DNA of 40,231 bases. Origin: an uncultured Acidimicrobiales bacterium (lineage in GTDB: Bacteria > Actinomycetota > Acidimicrobiia > Acidimicrobiales > SZUA-35). The position numbers and the translations under genes were made by a program. Of the stretch, positions 8,628 to 18,002 are shown in pieces. Position 1 is the stretch's first letter, and each line of letters begins with the position of its first letter. The stretch spans positions 1 through 40,231 of the forward strand of contig CALGOA010000144.1 of assembly GCA_937958015.1 (NCBI GenBank). Reading direction: 5' to 3'. The notes below the pieces were generated by a model. That model made no database searches, was not told the origin of the DNA, and saw nothing but the letters and a program-made list of their open reading frames with translations.

Positions 8628-10085
8628 GTGACCCAGGACGAACCCATCTCAACTCCATCACCCGAAAACGAAGAAGCGTTGGAGACGACGAACCTCATCG
8701 AGTATCCACCGGTCGAAGGTTCGTGGTGGGACAGTCCCGATACTGCTGACTCCGACGAATGGGACGAGTCCGACGAACCCGAGACCCATCGTGGCGCCTT
8801 CGGTGAATTCGGTGGCGAGATCCGGGGCGGGTTCCTCGATCGGGCGTTCCGCGAACGTATCGTCATCGTCGGCATGGCCCACGGAGGTATGGACGTCGCA
8901 ACCGCCGAGGCCAGCCTGGACGAACTGGCACTCCTCGTCGACACCGCCGGCGCCGACGTTGCGGCTCGCATCATGCAGCGGCGAGACCGTCCCGATCGCG
9001 CCACCTTCGTTGGTAAGGGCAAGGTGCAGGAGATCCTCGAAGCCGCCTTGGAGTTCGATGCCGACACCGTCGTCTTCGACGAGGAACTGACGCCCGCTCA
9101 GGGTTTCAACCTCGAAAAGATCCTCGGGCGAACTGCGCTGGACCGCACGGCGGTCATTCTCGACATCTTCGCTCAGCACGCAACCTCGACCGAAGGTAAG
9201 ACCCAGGTTGAGCTGGCGCAGCTGCGTTACAACCTGCCCCGACTCAGGGGCAAGAAGTCGTTCAGCCAGCAGGGCGGCGGTATCGGAACCCGCGGGCCCG
9301 GCGAAACCCAGCTCGAGGTCGATCGTCGTCGCCTCGTTCGGCGGATCCACAAGTTGGAACGCGATCTCAAGGGCATCACCAGTCGCAGGCAGAACCAACG
9401 CAAGGCTCGCCATCGTTCGCCGTATTCGGTCGTCTCGATCGTGGGCTACACGAACGCCGGCAAGTCCACTCTCCTGCGCGCGCTCACCGGGGCCGAGGTG
9501 AAGGTGGAAGATCAGTTGTTCGCCACCGTCGATCCCACCACGCGCAAACACCGTTTGCCGGGTGGTGAGCAGATCCTGCTGACCGACACGGTGGGGTTCA
9601 TCAAAAAGTTGCCCCATACCCTCGTCGAAGCATTCAAGTCCACGCTCGAAGTTGCGGGCAGCGCCGATCTACTCGTGCATGTTGTCGACGGTGCCGGCCC
9701 GGACCCGGATGGTCACATCATGGCGGTGCGCGAGGTGCTCAGCAGCATTAACGCAGGCGAAGTCGAACAGCTCCTCGTTTTCAACAAGCTGGATGCGTCG
9801 CCCGAGGTCAAACGTCTGGTGGATCTCAATCCGGGATCGGTTGGCATCTCGGCCCAAACCGGGGCTGGCATAGATGACCTGCTGCTCGCCATCGGTGACC
9901 GGCTCCGATCCAACTCCGAGCTCTACGACCTGCAGATTCCGTTCGGCCGGGGCGACGTGATCGCCTCTATCCATCGCGAAGGAGAGGTCCTGATGGAGAC
10001 GACCGAAGACACCGGCATGCGGTACACCGCTCGCCTCGACGCCGCGTCGGCGTCCCGCCTTGAAGAATGGATCGTTCGTGTCTGA
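8628..10085 (+). CDS. hflX: GTPase HflX
   Basis: HflX N-domain (FVGKGKVQEILEAALEFDADTVVFDEELTPAQGFNLEKILGRTALDRTAVILDIFAQHATSTEGKTQVELAQLRYNLPRLRG) plus GYTNAGKSTLLRALTG, DTVGFIKKLPHTLVEAF, FNKLD. GTG start at 8628. Confidence 0.97.
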   Translation: MTQDEPISTPSPENEEALETTNLIEYPPVEGSWWDSPDTADSDEWDESDEPETHRGAFGEFGGEIRGGFLDRAFRERIVIVGMAHGGMDVATAEASLDELALLVDTAGADVAARIMQRRDRPDRATFVGKGKVQEILEAALEFDADTVVFDEELTPAQGFNLEKILGRTALDRTAVILDIFAQHATSTEGKTQVELAQLRYNLPRLRGKKSFSQQGGGIGTRGPGETQLEVDRRRLVRRIHKLERDLKGITSRRQNQRKARHRSPYSVVSIVGYTNAGKSTLLRALTGAEVKVEDQLFATVDPTTRKHRLPGGEQILLTDTVGFIKKLPHTLVEAFKSTLEVAGSADLLVHVVDGAGPDPDGHIMAVREVLSSINAGEVEQLLVFNKLDASPEVKRLVDLNPGSVGISAQTGAGIDDLLLAIGDRLRSNSELYDLQIPFGRGDVIASIHREGEVLMETTEDTGMRYTARLDAASASRLEEWIVRV

Positions 10086-11154
10086 GCCCTATGTTCCTCC
10101 GCCCTATCCCTACGATCGCCTCGACGGGATCAAGGCGATCGCTGCGGCCCACAGCAGCGGAGGCATCGATCTCAGCATCGGTGCTCCCAGTGATCCACCA
10201 CCGGCATCGGTGGTGGCTGCGATGTCGTCGTCGAACGCCGAGCGCGGGTATCCGCCGTCGGCGGGCTCGATGGCCATGCGGGAAGCGGGGGCTGAGTGGC
10301 TTAGTGCGCTCATCGGTGCCGACGTGCCGGCTCAACATCTCTATGCCACGGTGGGTTCCAAAGAGTTTGTGGCCGGGCTTCCTCACTGGTTGCATCTGCG
10401 ACGTCCCGATCTGGACACCGTGTTGTATCCGGCCGTCAGTTATCCCTCCTATCAAATGGGCTCACGCCTTGGGAACTGCCGGGCGGTGCCGGTTCCGGTC
10501 GATGAAAAGTGGCGATTGCGGCTGGATGCGATCGACCCCGAAGATGCCGCCCGAGCGTTGTGTCTGTGGATCAACTCGCCCGGCAATCCCACCGGTGCGG
10601 TCGAAGACCTCGCCGCGGCGGCGCAATGGGGTCGAGCCAACGGGGTGCCGGTGTTCTCCGACGAGTGTTACATCGAGTTCTGCTGGGACAGCCCTCCGGC
10701 CTCGATCCTTCAGCACGGGATCGAAGGGGTCGTGGCGGTCCACAGCCTCTCGAAACGTTCCAATCTCGCGGGGGCACGCGCCGGCTTCTATGCCGGGGAT
10801 GCTGAGCTGGTCCACTACCTCAGCGAGGTTCGCAAACACAGCGGATTCATCGTCCCCGGACCTATGCAACACGCTGCGGTCGCGGCCTTCTCAGATTCTG
10901 CCCACGTGGAGCAGCAGCGCGAGGTCTATCGAGCACGCATGGAGAAGATGATCGCCACGTTGGCCACCCGGCTCGGAATCGATGTTCCGATGCCCGAAGG
11001 TGGTTTCTACCTCTGGGCCCAGGCCCCCGATGGTGATGCGTGGACGTTCGCCGAATCCCTTGCCCGTGAGCTTGGCGTGATCACCAGCCCGGGCGAATTC
11101 TATGGCGACGCCTCACCGGGATACGTCCGAATCGCGATGGTTCACGACGTCTAA
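10078..11154 (+). CDS. dapC: PLP-dependent aminotransferase, probable succinyldiaminopimelate transaminase (DapC-like)
   Basis: Class I/II aminotransferase: SPGNPTGAV, FSDECYIEFCW, SLSKRSNLAGARAGFYAGD (PLP Lys), GYVRIAMV. GTG start overlaps the hflX stop. Confidence 0.82.
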   Translation: MSEPYVPPPYPYDRLDGIKAIAAAHSSGGIDLSIGAPSDPPPASVVAAMSSSNAERGYPPSAGSMAMREAGAEWLSALIGADVPAQHLYATVGSKEFVAGLPHWLHLRRPDLDTVLYPAVSYPSYQMGSRLGNCRAVPVPVDEKWRLRLDAIDPEDAARALCLWINSPGNPTGAVEDLAAAAQWGRANGVPVFSDECYIEFCWDSPPASILQHGIEGVVAVHSLSKRSNLAGARAGFYAGDAELVHYLSEVRKHSGFIVPGPMQHAAVAAFSDSAHVEQQREVYRARMEKMIATLATRLGIDVPMPEGGFYLWAQAPDGDAWTFAESLARELGVITSPGEFYGDASPGYVRIAMVHDV

Positions 11155-11207
11155 CTCAGTGTCAGCGTCGAGGATTCAAGAATCTGAGCCTCGCGATCCG
11201 AATTCGA

Positions 11208-12950
11208 TCAGGAACTGCCAGGGGCACAGGCGCTGGGGTCGTAGGCCCACAGCTGGCTCTGAACGCCCGAGCTGTCATCGCGGAATCCGAAGTAGATTCG
11301 ACCGTCGTTTCCTTCGGTAGCCGACAGCTCTACCAGACCCAGACCTTCATCGACACCGATCTCGAGGACGCGCTGGCCAACATTGGTTGATGGGTCGAAG
11401 GACCAGAGGCCTCGGTACCGGGCGTCGGTCACGTAGTTTCCGAAGTAGATCAATCCGCTCGATGCCTCGACGAAGGATCGCGGGACATCGAATCCCGGTG
11501 ATGGATCGAACACCGAAAACGAATCCGATGCGACGTCCCAGATCTCGATCACCTGGTTTCGACCCCCGAAGTCGAGAACGCGTTCTCCACGGACGTCGGC
11601 GAAGATCGCTGTGGAACCGATTGGTACGGGCCCGGTCACCTCCGTTAGCAGGCCTGAGTTCGGCTCGTAGACGACATCGCCATTCAGAAAAGCTCGTCCG
11701 TCTGGAGCGACGACGGGGTTACCTGTAGCGAGTGCTCTTCCTCGATCGAGTTCGGAAACCGAATTCCTCGCCGCGTTGTAGAGGTACGTCTGATGCTCGT
11801 TATCAGAGATCGTTCCGATGATGAGCTCGTCGCCAGCTAAGGGGACCAAGCTCACAAAGGATGTGTCAAGCGCTTCGACGATCTGGACTGCCGAGTTGGT
11901 GGTCGGGTCGTAGGCTGCGATCCCCGTGACGTTGTTCTGGCTGCCGAGACGGCCTACGAGGTACACGAGACCGTTGGGGCCAATCGCCACCTGGGAGAGC
12001 CCCCAGAGGCCGGCAGGTCGAAGATCGGTCCGCCGAACTCGATCCTGGATCGGATCGTAGAAGAAGAGCGGAGATCCCGGGCTTGGGACCGCACTGGACG
12101 AGAAGTAGATGTTTCCCTCGGGCCCGATTCCGTGAACTGCCGGACGGACGGCGACCCCTTCGTAACGGAGTGCCTCGGTCTGGCCCGACGCTGGGTCGTA
12201 TGCGTTCAGGTCCCCGTTGGCGCGATCGGTGAAAAAGATTCGACCGTCGGACCCGCGGAGAACCGTCCCTCGGAATCCGTCGGTGCTGATCCGCTCCAAC
12301 GGATCGCACTGTGGTGCGTCGTGCTCACTGCATGCCCCAGCAGCGAGTGGGGCCGTGGTGTTGGTGTCGAGCACCACGACGTACTCGGCAAAACCCGTGG
12401 GCGAGCCTGAATCGGTGTACACGCCGTTCTGTGCGGATGCAGTTCGCTGCCAGAGCGTTCCGTTGGCCTCGACCCGCCGGAAGACGCGTACAAAGCTCTG
12501 CAGCGGGGCGATTCGCTCGAGATCGAAGCGGATCTCGAACCCGTCCGAGGTTCGCTCGAGTTCACAGCTCAGTCCCGGGGAAGAGGCGATCGCACAACCG
12601 GTCGTAGTCGTTTGACCGTTCGCCATTTGTGCGGTCACCCGGTATCGGGGGAGGATCGCGAAACTGGGTAGGGGTCGGTCGATAAACGATGAAATCGCTG
12701 CGGAGCCGACCTCGACGCGGCCCCGCCAATGCCATTCGGTATAGGCCCGACGCTCAACGACTATGCGGGTGGTGTCGGGTGGCGTTCCCGTCCATTCGAC
12801 CGTTATTGAGTCGGAGACAACAAGAACCTCACAGGAGAAGCTGACGTCTTGGGCTGACGCAGGGTTGGCGGAGCTAAGTACCGCCAGAAGGATGACCACT
12901 CCGAGACAGACCCGTCGAAGCATGGCCCGGAACTCTGAATTTGCGCCCAC
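11208..12950 (-). CDS. Secreted protein with N-terminal FN3-like segment and beta-propeller-like repeats
   Basis: Signal peptide (LRRVCLGVVILLAVLSSANPASAQ); repeated motifs such as GPEGNIYFSSS, GPNGLVYLVGRL, GNDGRIYFGFRDD, GLWSFDPSTN. Confidence 0.7.
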   Translation of the reverse strand: MGANSEFRAMLRRVCLGVVILLAVLSSANPASAQDVSFSCEVLVVSDSITVEWTGTPPDTTRIVVERRAYTEWHWRGRVEVGSAAISSFIDRPLPSFAILPRYRVTAQMANGQTTTTGCAIASSPGLSCELERTSDGFEIRFDLERIAPLQSFVRVFRRVEANGTLWQRTASAQNGVYTDSGSPTGFAEYVVVLDTNTTAPLAAGACSEHDAPQCDPLERISTDGFRGTVLRGSDGRIFFTDRANGDLNAYDPASGQTEALRYEGVAVRPAVHGIGPEGNIYFSSSAVPSPGSPLFFYDPIQDRVRRTDLRPAGLWGLSQVAIGPNGLVYLVGRLGSQNNVTGIAAYDPTTNSAVQIVEALDTSFVSLVPLAGDELIIGTISDNEHQTYLYNAARNSVSELDRGRALATGNPVVAPDGRAFLNGDVVYEPNSGLLTEVTGPVPIGSTAIFADVRGERVLDFGGRNQVIEIWDVASDSFSVFDPSPGFDVPRSFVEASSGLIYFGNYVTDARYRGLWSFDPSTNVGQRVLEIGVDEGLGLVELSATEGNDGRIYFGFRDDSSGVQSQLWAYDPSACAPGSS

Positions 12951-13026
12951 GGCGGCAAGACTACACCGAGGGTGGGCACTCTGCGACCACTGCTAAATGC
13001 GTGTCGTGGGAGTATGGCATGAGGGT

Positions 13027-14832
13027 TTAGGGGGAAACCCGCAGGATCCGATCCTGCCCACCGCCGTTGCTCGTCGTCACATAGAGCGCCCCATCGGGAC
13101 CTTCGGCCACGCCTCGTAGTCGTCCGTACTCACCGTTGATGACAACCTGCCGACCCCGGTAAGAGCCGTCATCGGAGAAGAACATCACCCGAAGGCTTCG
13201 ATTCTTCAGAGCGGTCACGGCCAGGCCGGTGCGCCAGGAACCCCAGGCGTCGTCGCTGAGGAAGGCTGCGTCCGCGAGCGCCAGAGTGGGTGCTCCGGTC
13301 GACCACGCGGCACCAATCGCCGAGGGGAACTCGGCGAGGTCGGTCATTGGCACCGACTCGTTGTACCCGGGCACCGGATTCCAGCCGTAGTTGCCGCCGG
13401 ACCGGATGCGGTTCACTTCGTCATCCCGGTTGGGTCCGTGTTCGACGGTCCACACCTCGCCCGAGTCCGGGTGGATCGCCACCCCCTGGATGTTTCGGTG
13501 ACCAAAAGAAAGGACTCGCCGGGTGTTCCCGTCGCTCGAGCTGGCGAATGGGTTCGTCGCCAGCCCCTCGCCGGTGAGTCGGTCCACCCGAAGGGTCTTG
13601 CCCCCAAGGCTGGTGAGGTTCTGGGGGAGTGAGCCGTTGGCGGAGTCTCCGGTTCCCACGATCAGGGCCCCGTCGGAGTCCACCTCCAACTGACAACCTC
13701 CATGGCGGCCTGAACTTATGGGCAGGCCGCCGACGAGGGGATCATTCACTCGGGTGGCGGTGGTGCCCGAAAGGGTCCAGGCCACGACCTGAATCTCTCG
13801 TGGGCTGGCGTGGCCCTGACAGGAATAGAAGCGGCCATTCGCACCGAAGTCGGGATCCAGCGCAAGCCCCATCAGCCCTGTCTCACCGTTGGCAAACAGG
13901 TCACTGAGGTTGGCGGAGACAGCGGTCCGGGTGCCGTTGGACTCGACCAACCAGAAGCCGCCGCCCCGTTCGGTGACCAGCAGTTGACCATTCGGCAGAG
14001 GGGCAACGTCCCACGGAATGGTGAAGCCGTTCGCCACCACACTCACCGACGGCGCCGGCGGAGGAGCGAAACGAGCCCGGTACTCCGGGCTGGCCATGAT
14101 CGGGAAGATCAGCTGCACCAGCGAGGCGCCATTGCGAACCTGGTCACTCCAGTAGGCGGCCCCCTCGGGCTCGGGGACCCGCTGTAGAAGTCCTAGATAC
14201 ACGGTGGTCACAAGCACATCAGGGTTTCGTCGGGCGCGGTGTTCGGCCGACTCACTTACGGCCACCACGAAACCTGGTACATCGAGGCGTCCGGCTGCGA
14301 TCTCACCCGTCCAGAAGGCGAGACCCTCGGCATCGGGGGTTCGGCCGAGCACCCGGCCGTAGACGGCTTCGACGATCTCTTCCTCGGTCTCGGCATCGGA
14401 CAGGGCGGCGAACTCGTTGCTGGCGAGAAAGGCGCTCGCCAGAGCGGTCAGACTGGCGCCCCGCTGTCGTTGTCCAACCCAGAAGCGGAGGCCGCCCAGG
14501 TCGGGATCCCGATCGAACACGCTGTAGTACAGACGTGCGACAGGGGCGACCGTGCCGCCGAACTCCGGCGAACCAACGAAGGCGTTGTACATCTGTGCCG
14601 GTCCCAGGCCGGCGTTCAGTTGGCCGGTCCAGAATGCGAGCCCGCCGGCGTCGGGCGCGCGGCCGAAGACATCGGCGTAGACCTGCTCGACCAACAACTC
14701 GTTGGTCGGGAACAGCCCCGCTACCGGTCCAGTCTGAGCTGCCGCAGTGCCGGTGGGGCTGGCGAGCACGGTGCCCACCAGCAGCACCAGCACGACGAGG
14801 ACACGATTTCGCTTCTGCGCCATCCCGCTCAA
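13027..14832 (-). CDS. Secreted DUF4214-repeat + PQQ-dependent (soluble glucose dehydrogenase-like) sugar dehydrogenase fusion
   Basis: Signal peptide; four approx. 50-aa repeats (VYADVFGRAPDAGGLAFWTGQL..., LYYSVFDRDPDLGGLRFWVGQR..., VYGRVLGRTPDAEGLAFWTGEI..., VYLGLLQRVPEPEGAAYWSDQV...). C-terminal sGDH features IPWDVAPLPNGQLLVTERGG, GLALDPDFGANGRFYSC, GHRNIQGVAIHPDSGEVWTVEHGPNRDDEVNRIRSGGNYGWNP. Confidence 0.88.
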   Translation of the reverse strand: MSGMAQKRNRVLVVLVLLVGTVLASPTGTAAAQTGPVAGLFPTNELLVEQVYADVFGRAPDAGGLAFWTGQLNAGLGPAQMYNAFVGSPEFGGTVAPVARLYYSVFDRDPDLGGLRFWVGQRQRGASLTALASAFLASNEFAALSDAETEEEIVEAVYGRVLGRTPDAEGLAFWTGEIAAGRLDVPGFVVAVSESAEHRARRNPDVLVTTVYLGLLQRVPEPEGAAYWSDQVRNGASLVQLIFPIMASPEYRARFAPPPAPSVSVVANGFTIPWDVAPLPNGQLLVTERGGGFWLVESNGTRTAVSANLSDLFANGETGLMGLALDPDFGANGRFYSCQGHASPREIQVVAWTLSGTTATRVNDPLVGGLPISSGRHGGCQLEVDSDGALIVGTGDSANGSLPQNLTSLGGKTLRVDRLTGEGLATNPFASSSDGNTRRVLSFGHRNIQGVAIHPDSGEVWTVEHGPNRDDEVNRIRSGGNYGWNPVPGYNESVPMTDLAEFPSAIGAAWSTGAPTLALADAAFLSDDAWGSWRTGLAVTALKNRSLRVMFFSDDGSYRGRQVVINGEYGRLRGVAEGPDGALYVTTSNGGGQDRILRVSP

Positions 14833-14898
14833 GATAGTGTCGGTTCCTCGCCCGGTTTCGTCAGCGGTACCGGCGGCGCCCTGGACCGGCTCGGCGGC

Positions 14899-15954
14899 CT
14901 ACTGGCCGGTTACCAGTGCAAACACACCTTCGTAGGTTCGTTCGATGCTGTCCCGGTGAAGGTGTTCGTTCTGGGTGTGGGCGATCGTCGGGTCACCAGA
15001 GCCGAAGTTGGTGGCCGGTATTCCCAGTTCAGCGAAGCGAGCGACGTCGGTCCAACCCAGCTTGGCCGAAACCTGACGGCCATGGGCGAGAGCCGCCAGC
15101 AGCGGATGCTCCAGCGATGGGGGACACGCCAGGGATCGGTCGATTCGTTCCACGGTGTCGCCGTCGTCAAGGTGAGGAGCGATCAGCGAACGGAACCACT
15201 GCTCGGCCTCGTCGGCGGTGCGGTCGGGAGCGAATCGATGGTGAACCGTGATCGTGACTCCGTCGGGTACGACGTTGCCGGCATTACCTCCCTCGATCCC
15301 CACCGTCTGAACCGACTCGATGAACTCACACCCGTCGAGTAGCGGACGGCGCGCCTTGTAGTTGGCCAACTCGGCCAGCAACGGTGCTGCTCGGTGGATG
15401 GCGTTACGGCCCATCCATGGACGGGCCGTGTGGGCTCTGGCCCCCTTCAGGTGGATCGTGAAACGCAGCGACCCCTGACAACCCGCTTCGATCTGACCGT
15501 CGGTGGGTTCGCCCAGGATCGCACAATCGCCAGCCAGCAACTCCGGAGCCTGTTCGATCAGTTCGCGAAGACCGCTGTGCTCACCGGCTACCTCTTCGCG
15601 GGCGTAGAAGACGAAGGTGAGATCGACGACGGGCGCTGTCACCCGGTGTGCGATCTCATGGAAGACGGCGAGGCCACCCTTCATGTCGGCCGACCCCACG
15701 CCGTACAAGGTGTCGCCTTCGATGCGAGCCGTCCCGTTGTTGTTTACCGGGACCGTGTCGGTATGACCGGCCAGGATCAGGCGTTGCGACCGCCCAAGGT
15801 TGGTCCGGGCCACCAGGTTGTCACCCACCCGCGTGACCTCGAGGCCGGCGATGGCGTTGAGGTCCTCTTCGAGCCACGCCACGAAGTTCTGCTCCTGGAA
15901 ACTGACCGATTCGATATTGACGAAGTCGGCGGTTTTGGCGAGGAGGTCGGTCAC
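14899..15954 (-). CDS. dapE: Succinyl-diaminopimelate desuccinylase
   Basis: M20 peptidase family: LILAGHTDTVPVNNNGTARIEGDTLYGVGSADMKGGLAVFHEIA, FYAREEVAGEHSGLRELIE, VTITVHHRFAPDRTADEAE. Start at GTG (VTDLLAKTADFVNIESVS). Confidence 0.93.
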   Translation of the reverse strand: MTDLLAKTADFVNIESVSFQEQNFVAWLEEDLNAIAGLEVTRVGDNLVARTNLGRSQRLILAGHTDTVPVNNNGTARIEGDTLYGVGSADMKGGLAVFHEIAHRVTAPVVDLTFVFYAREEVAGEHSGLRELIEQAPELLAGDCAILGEPTDGQIEAGCQGSLRFTIHLKGARAHTARPWMGRNAIHRAAPLLAELANYKARRPLLDGCEFIESVQTVGIEGGNAGNVVPDGVTITVHHRFAPDRTADEAEQWFRSLIAPHLDDGDTVERIDRSLACPPSLEHPLLAALAHGRQVSAKLGWTDVARFAELGIPATNFGSGDPTIAHTQNEHLHRDSIERTYEGVFALVTGQ

Positions 15955-16168
15955 CCCGCAAAGGATACGAGGACGTCGTGTCTCAGGCTGCTCCGGGGCA
16001 CGGTGAAAACGAACGAACCGAGGCTCGAAAGCCTCGGTTCGTGAGTCGGACATCCCCCTCCCGACTGGAGTGAAGAATAGCAACTTGTGCCGTTCGACAC
16101 AATCCCGGCTCGGAAGCGAGCACAAAACTGTGGGAATGTCCATCCCCCGCATGGGGATGATTTCAGGG

Positions 16169-16816
16169 CTACAAACGGCGCATCACGGTGACGACGCGGC
16201 CAAAGATCGATACTTCTTCGGGGTCGAACGGCATCGGGGACAGATCGGGGTTGGAGGGCAGGAGGACGATCTGTTTGCTGGCCGGATCGACGCTGTAGGT
16301 CTTGATCGTGGCTTCATCGCCCGGGATCCCCGCCACCACCACATCACCGGCCTGTGCGGTGTTCTGCACGTTGGCGATCACGAAGTCACCGTCGAGGATG
16401 CCGGCGTCGATCATGGAATCGCCCTTTACCCGCAGCATGAACAGGTCACCTTCGCCGGTGAAGTCGGCGGGGACCGGCAGACTCTCTTCAATATTCTGAG
16501 CCGCCAGCACATCGGTGCCGGCCGCAACATCACCCACCAGGGGGACGTGCCGCATGGGTCGTCGCTCGACATCGACCGCGCCGGTGGCGGAGTCCCAGTT
16601 GACCCGCAGGCCCCGTGGGGTGGAGGGGTCCCGGGTGAGGAAACCCTTTTCCTGAAGGTTGTTCAGGTGGGTGTGGACGGTTGAGGACGACCGCATGCCG
16701 ACATATTTGCCAATCTCACGCACCGAGGGTGGGTATCCGTTGTCCTCCATGAAGGCCTCGATGAACTCGAGGATCGCCCGTTGGCGATTGGTGAGCTGGT
16801 GTTCTGATGCCGACAT
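16169..16816 (-). CDS. lexA: LexA repressor
   Basis: LTNRQRAILEFIEAFMEDNGYPPSVREIGKYVGMRSSSTVHTHLNNLQEKGFLTRDPSTPRGLRV; cleavage/peptidase domain VPLVGDVAAGTDVLAAQNIEESLPVPADF, LRVKGDSMIDAGILDGDFVI, DEATIKTY. Confidence 0.98.
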   Translation of the reverse strand: MSASEHQLTNRQRAILEFIEAFMEDNGYPPSVREIGKYVGMRSSSTVHTHLNNLQEKGFLTRDPSTPRGLRVNWDSATGAVDVERRPMRHVPLVGDVAAGTDVLAAQNIEESLPVPADFTGEGDLFMLRVKGDSMIDAGILDGDFVIANVQNTAQAGDVVVAGIPGDEATIKTYSVDPASKQIVLLPSNPDLSPMPFDPEEVSIFGRVVTVMRRL

Positions 16817-16879
16817 ATGTCCAGTATGACACGAAAAAGCACACGTTTGTTCGTTTTTGTTTCGTGACAGGGGTTGTGC

Positions 16880-16893
16880 GGAACAGATGTTCG
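16880..16893. promoter_or_regulatory. Candidate SOS/LexA box
   Basis: GGAACAGATGTTCG: matches actinobacterial SOS consensus CGAACRNRYGTTYG at 13/14 positions, between lexA and the divergent LysM gene. Confidence 0.8.
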
Positions 16894-16920
16894 GTCTAGG
16901 TTCACCAACCCAACGAACGG

Positions 16921-16934
16921 CAAACGGTTGTTCG
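16921..16934. promoter_or_regulatory. Second candidate LexA box
   Basis: CAAACGGTTGTTCG: 12/14 to CGAACRNRYGTTYG. Confidence 0.5.
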
Positions 16935-16992
16935 TCTCTCGAAGACACCTCGTCTCCGAACTCTGTCACACCCCTCAGGGAGGATGAATCCC

Positions 16993-17496
16993 ATGGTTGC
17001 CCTTCTTACCGCAGATCCCATCTACACCTTCCCCGAACGTCTCGCTCCCGAGACCGTCCCCCTCGCCCGTCGGTCCCGGCCGCGTCATCTCACTGCTGTC
17101 CCAGCCCCCCATGAGTTGTCGCCCGGGACCGATGCTGGTTCATCCCCCGATGTCGATGTGTCACACCGCCATATCGCTGTCGCAGACGCCGTCGCCATAG
17201 CTGCGGTGGTCGTCGTCGGCCTGCTGCTCCTGGTCTCGTTCCGGTCGGTGCAAGGTGGACCTGCGGCCACCTCATGGTCCCAACTGAACACACCCGCCGC
17301 AGCGGTCGGTCCTGCGGTGCAGGGCGAGATCGTGGTCTCGGTCGCTCCGGGGGACACCCTGTGGGCGATTGCAGGAGCCCTCGCCCCCGACGCTGATCGT
17401 CGTGAAGTGGTGCAGCGACTGGCCGAACGTAACGGTGGATCCACCATCTGGGCCGGTCAGGAACTCATCGTGCCCGTCTCGGTGGCAAATCTCTAG
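16993..17496 (+). CDS. Membrane-anchored LysM protein, positional analogue of SOS cell-division inhibitors (Rv2719c/ChiZ, YneA)
   Basis: TM segment (AVADAVAIAAVVVVGLLLLVSF) then LysM (IVVSVAPGDTLWAIAGALAPDADRREVVQRLAERNGGSTIWAGQELIVP); divergent from lexA, followed by nrdR. ATG 16993 has GGGAGG about 9 nt upstream. Confidence 0.88.
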   Translation: MVALLTADPIYTFPERLAPETVPLARRSRPRHLTAVPAPHELSPGTDAGSSPDVDVSHRHIAVADAVAIAAVVVVGLLLLVSFRSVQGGPAATSWSQLNTPAAAVGPAVQGEIVVSVAPGDTLWAIAGALAPDADRREVVQRLAERNGGSTIWAGQELIVPVSVANL

Positions 17497-17497
17497 A

Positions 17498-17516
17498 ACG
17501 CCCCGTGGCGGGGCGT
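17498..17516 (+). other. Perfect 7-bp stem-loop just after the LysM stop codon and before nrdR
   Basis: ACGCCCC-GTGGC-GGGGCGT; no U-tract follows. Confidence 0.5.
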
Positions 17517-17538
17517 GCGGCCCGCCTACGCTGACTAT

Positions 17539-17988
17539 GTGAAGTGCCGCCAGTGTGATGCGCCCGATACGCGTGTCATCGACTCGAGAAACAGCGAAAA
17601 TGGTGCGTCGATTCGTCGTCGGCGTTCCTGTGCCGCCTGTGGTGCTCGTTTCACAACCTTCGAGCGGGTCGAGGAAGTCCCCTTGGAGGTCCGCAAGCGG
17701 AGCGGCGATCGGGAACCGTTCGTGGCCGGCAAGGTTCGCGGCGGTATCGAACTTGCGGTCAAGGGTCGGCCCGTCACCTCTGAACAGGTCACCCGCATGG
17801 TGACATCGGTCGAGGACGCCGTGCGGGCATCATCGACACCGCTGGAGACCAGTTCGATCGGAGAACTTGTGCTCACCGGGCTCAAGGTTCTCGATCCAGT
17901 GTCGGCTATGAGATTCGCCTCGGTCTACAAACACTTCGAAGAGTTGTCGGACTTCGAGCGGGCGGCGTCGGAGCTCTCCGGACCCTAA
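17539..17988 (+). CDS. nrdR: Transcriptional regulator NrdR
   Basis: Zinc ribbon VKCRQCDAPDTRVIDSRNSENGASIRRRRSCAACGARFTTFERVEEVPLEVRKRSG plus ATP-cone. GTG start. Confidence 0.97.
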   Translation: MKCRQCDAPDTRVIDSRNSENGASIRRRRSCAACGARFTTFERVEEVPLEVRKRSGDREPFVAGKVRGGIELAVKGRPVTSEQVTRMVTSVEDAVRASSTPLETSSIGELVLTGLKVLDPVSAMRFASVYKHFEELSDFERAASELSGP

Positions 17989-18002
17989 GACGCTCGTTGA
18001 AC

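Noticed and set aside
7895-9067. 390-aa minus-strand ORF across dapF and hflX
   Set aside because: dapF and hflX on the plus strand are unmistakable; this ORF has no domain.
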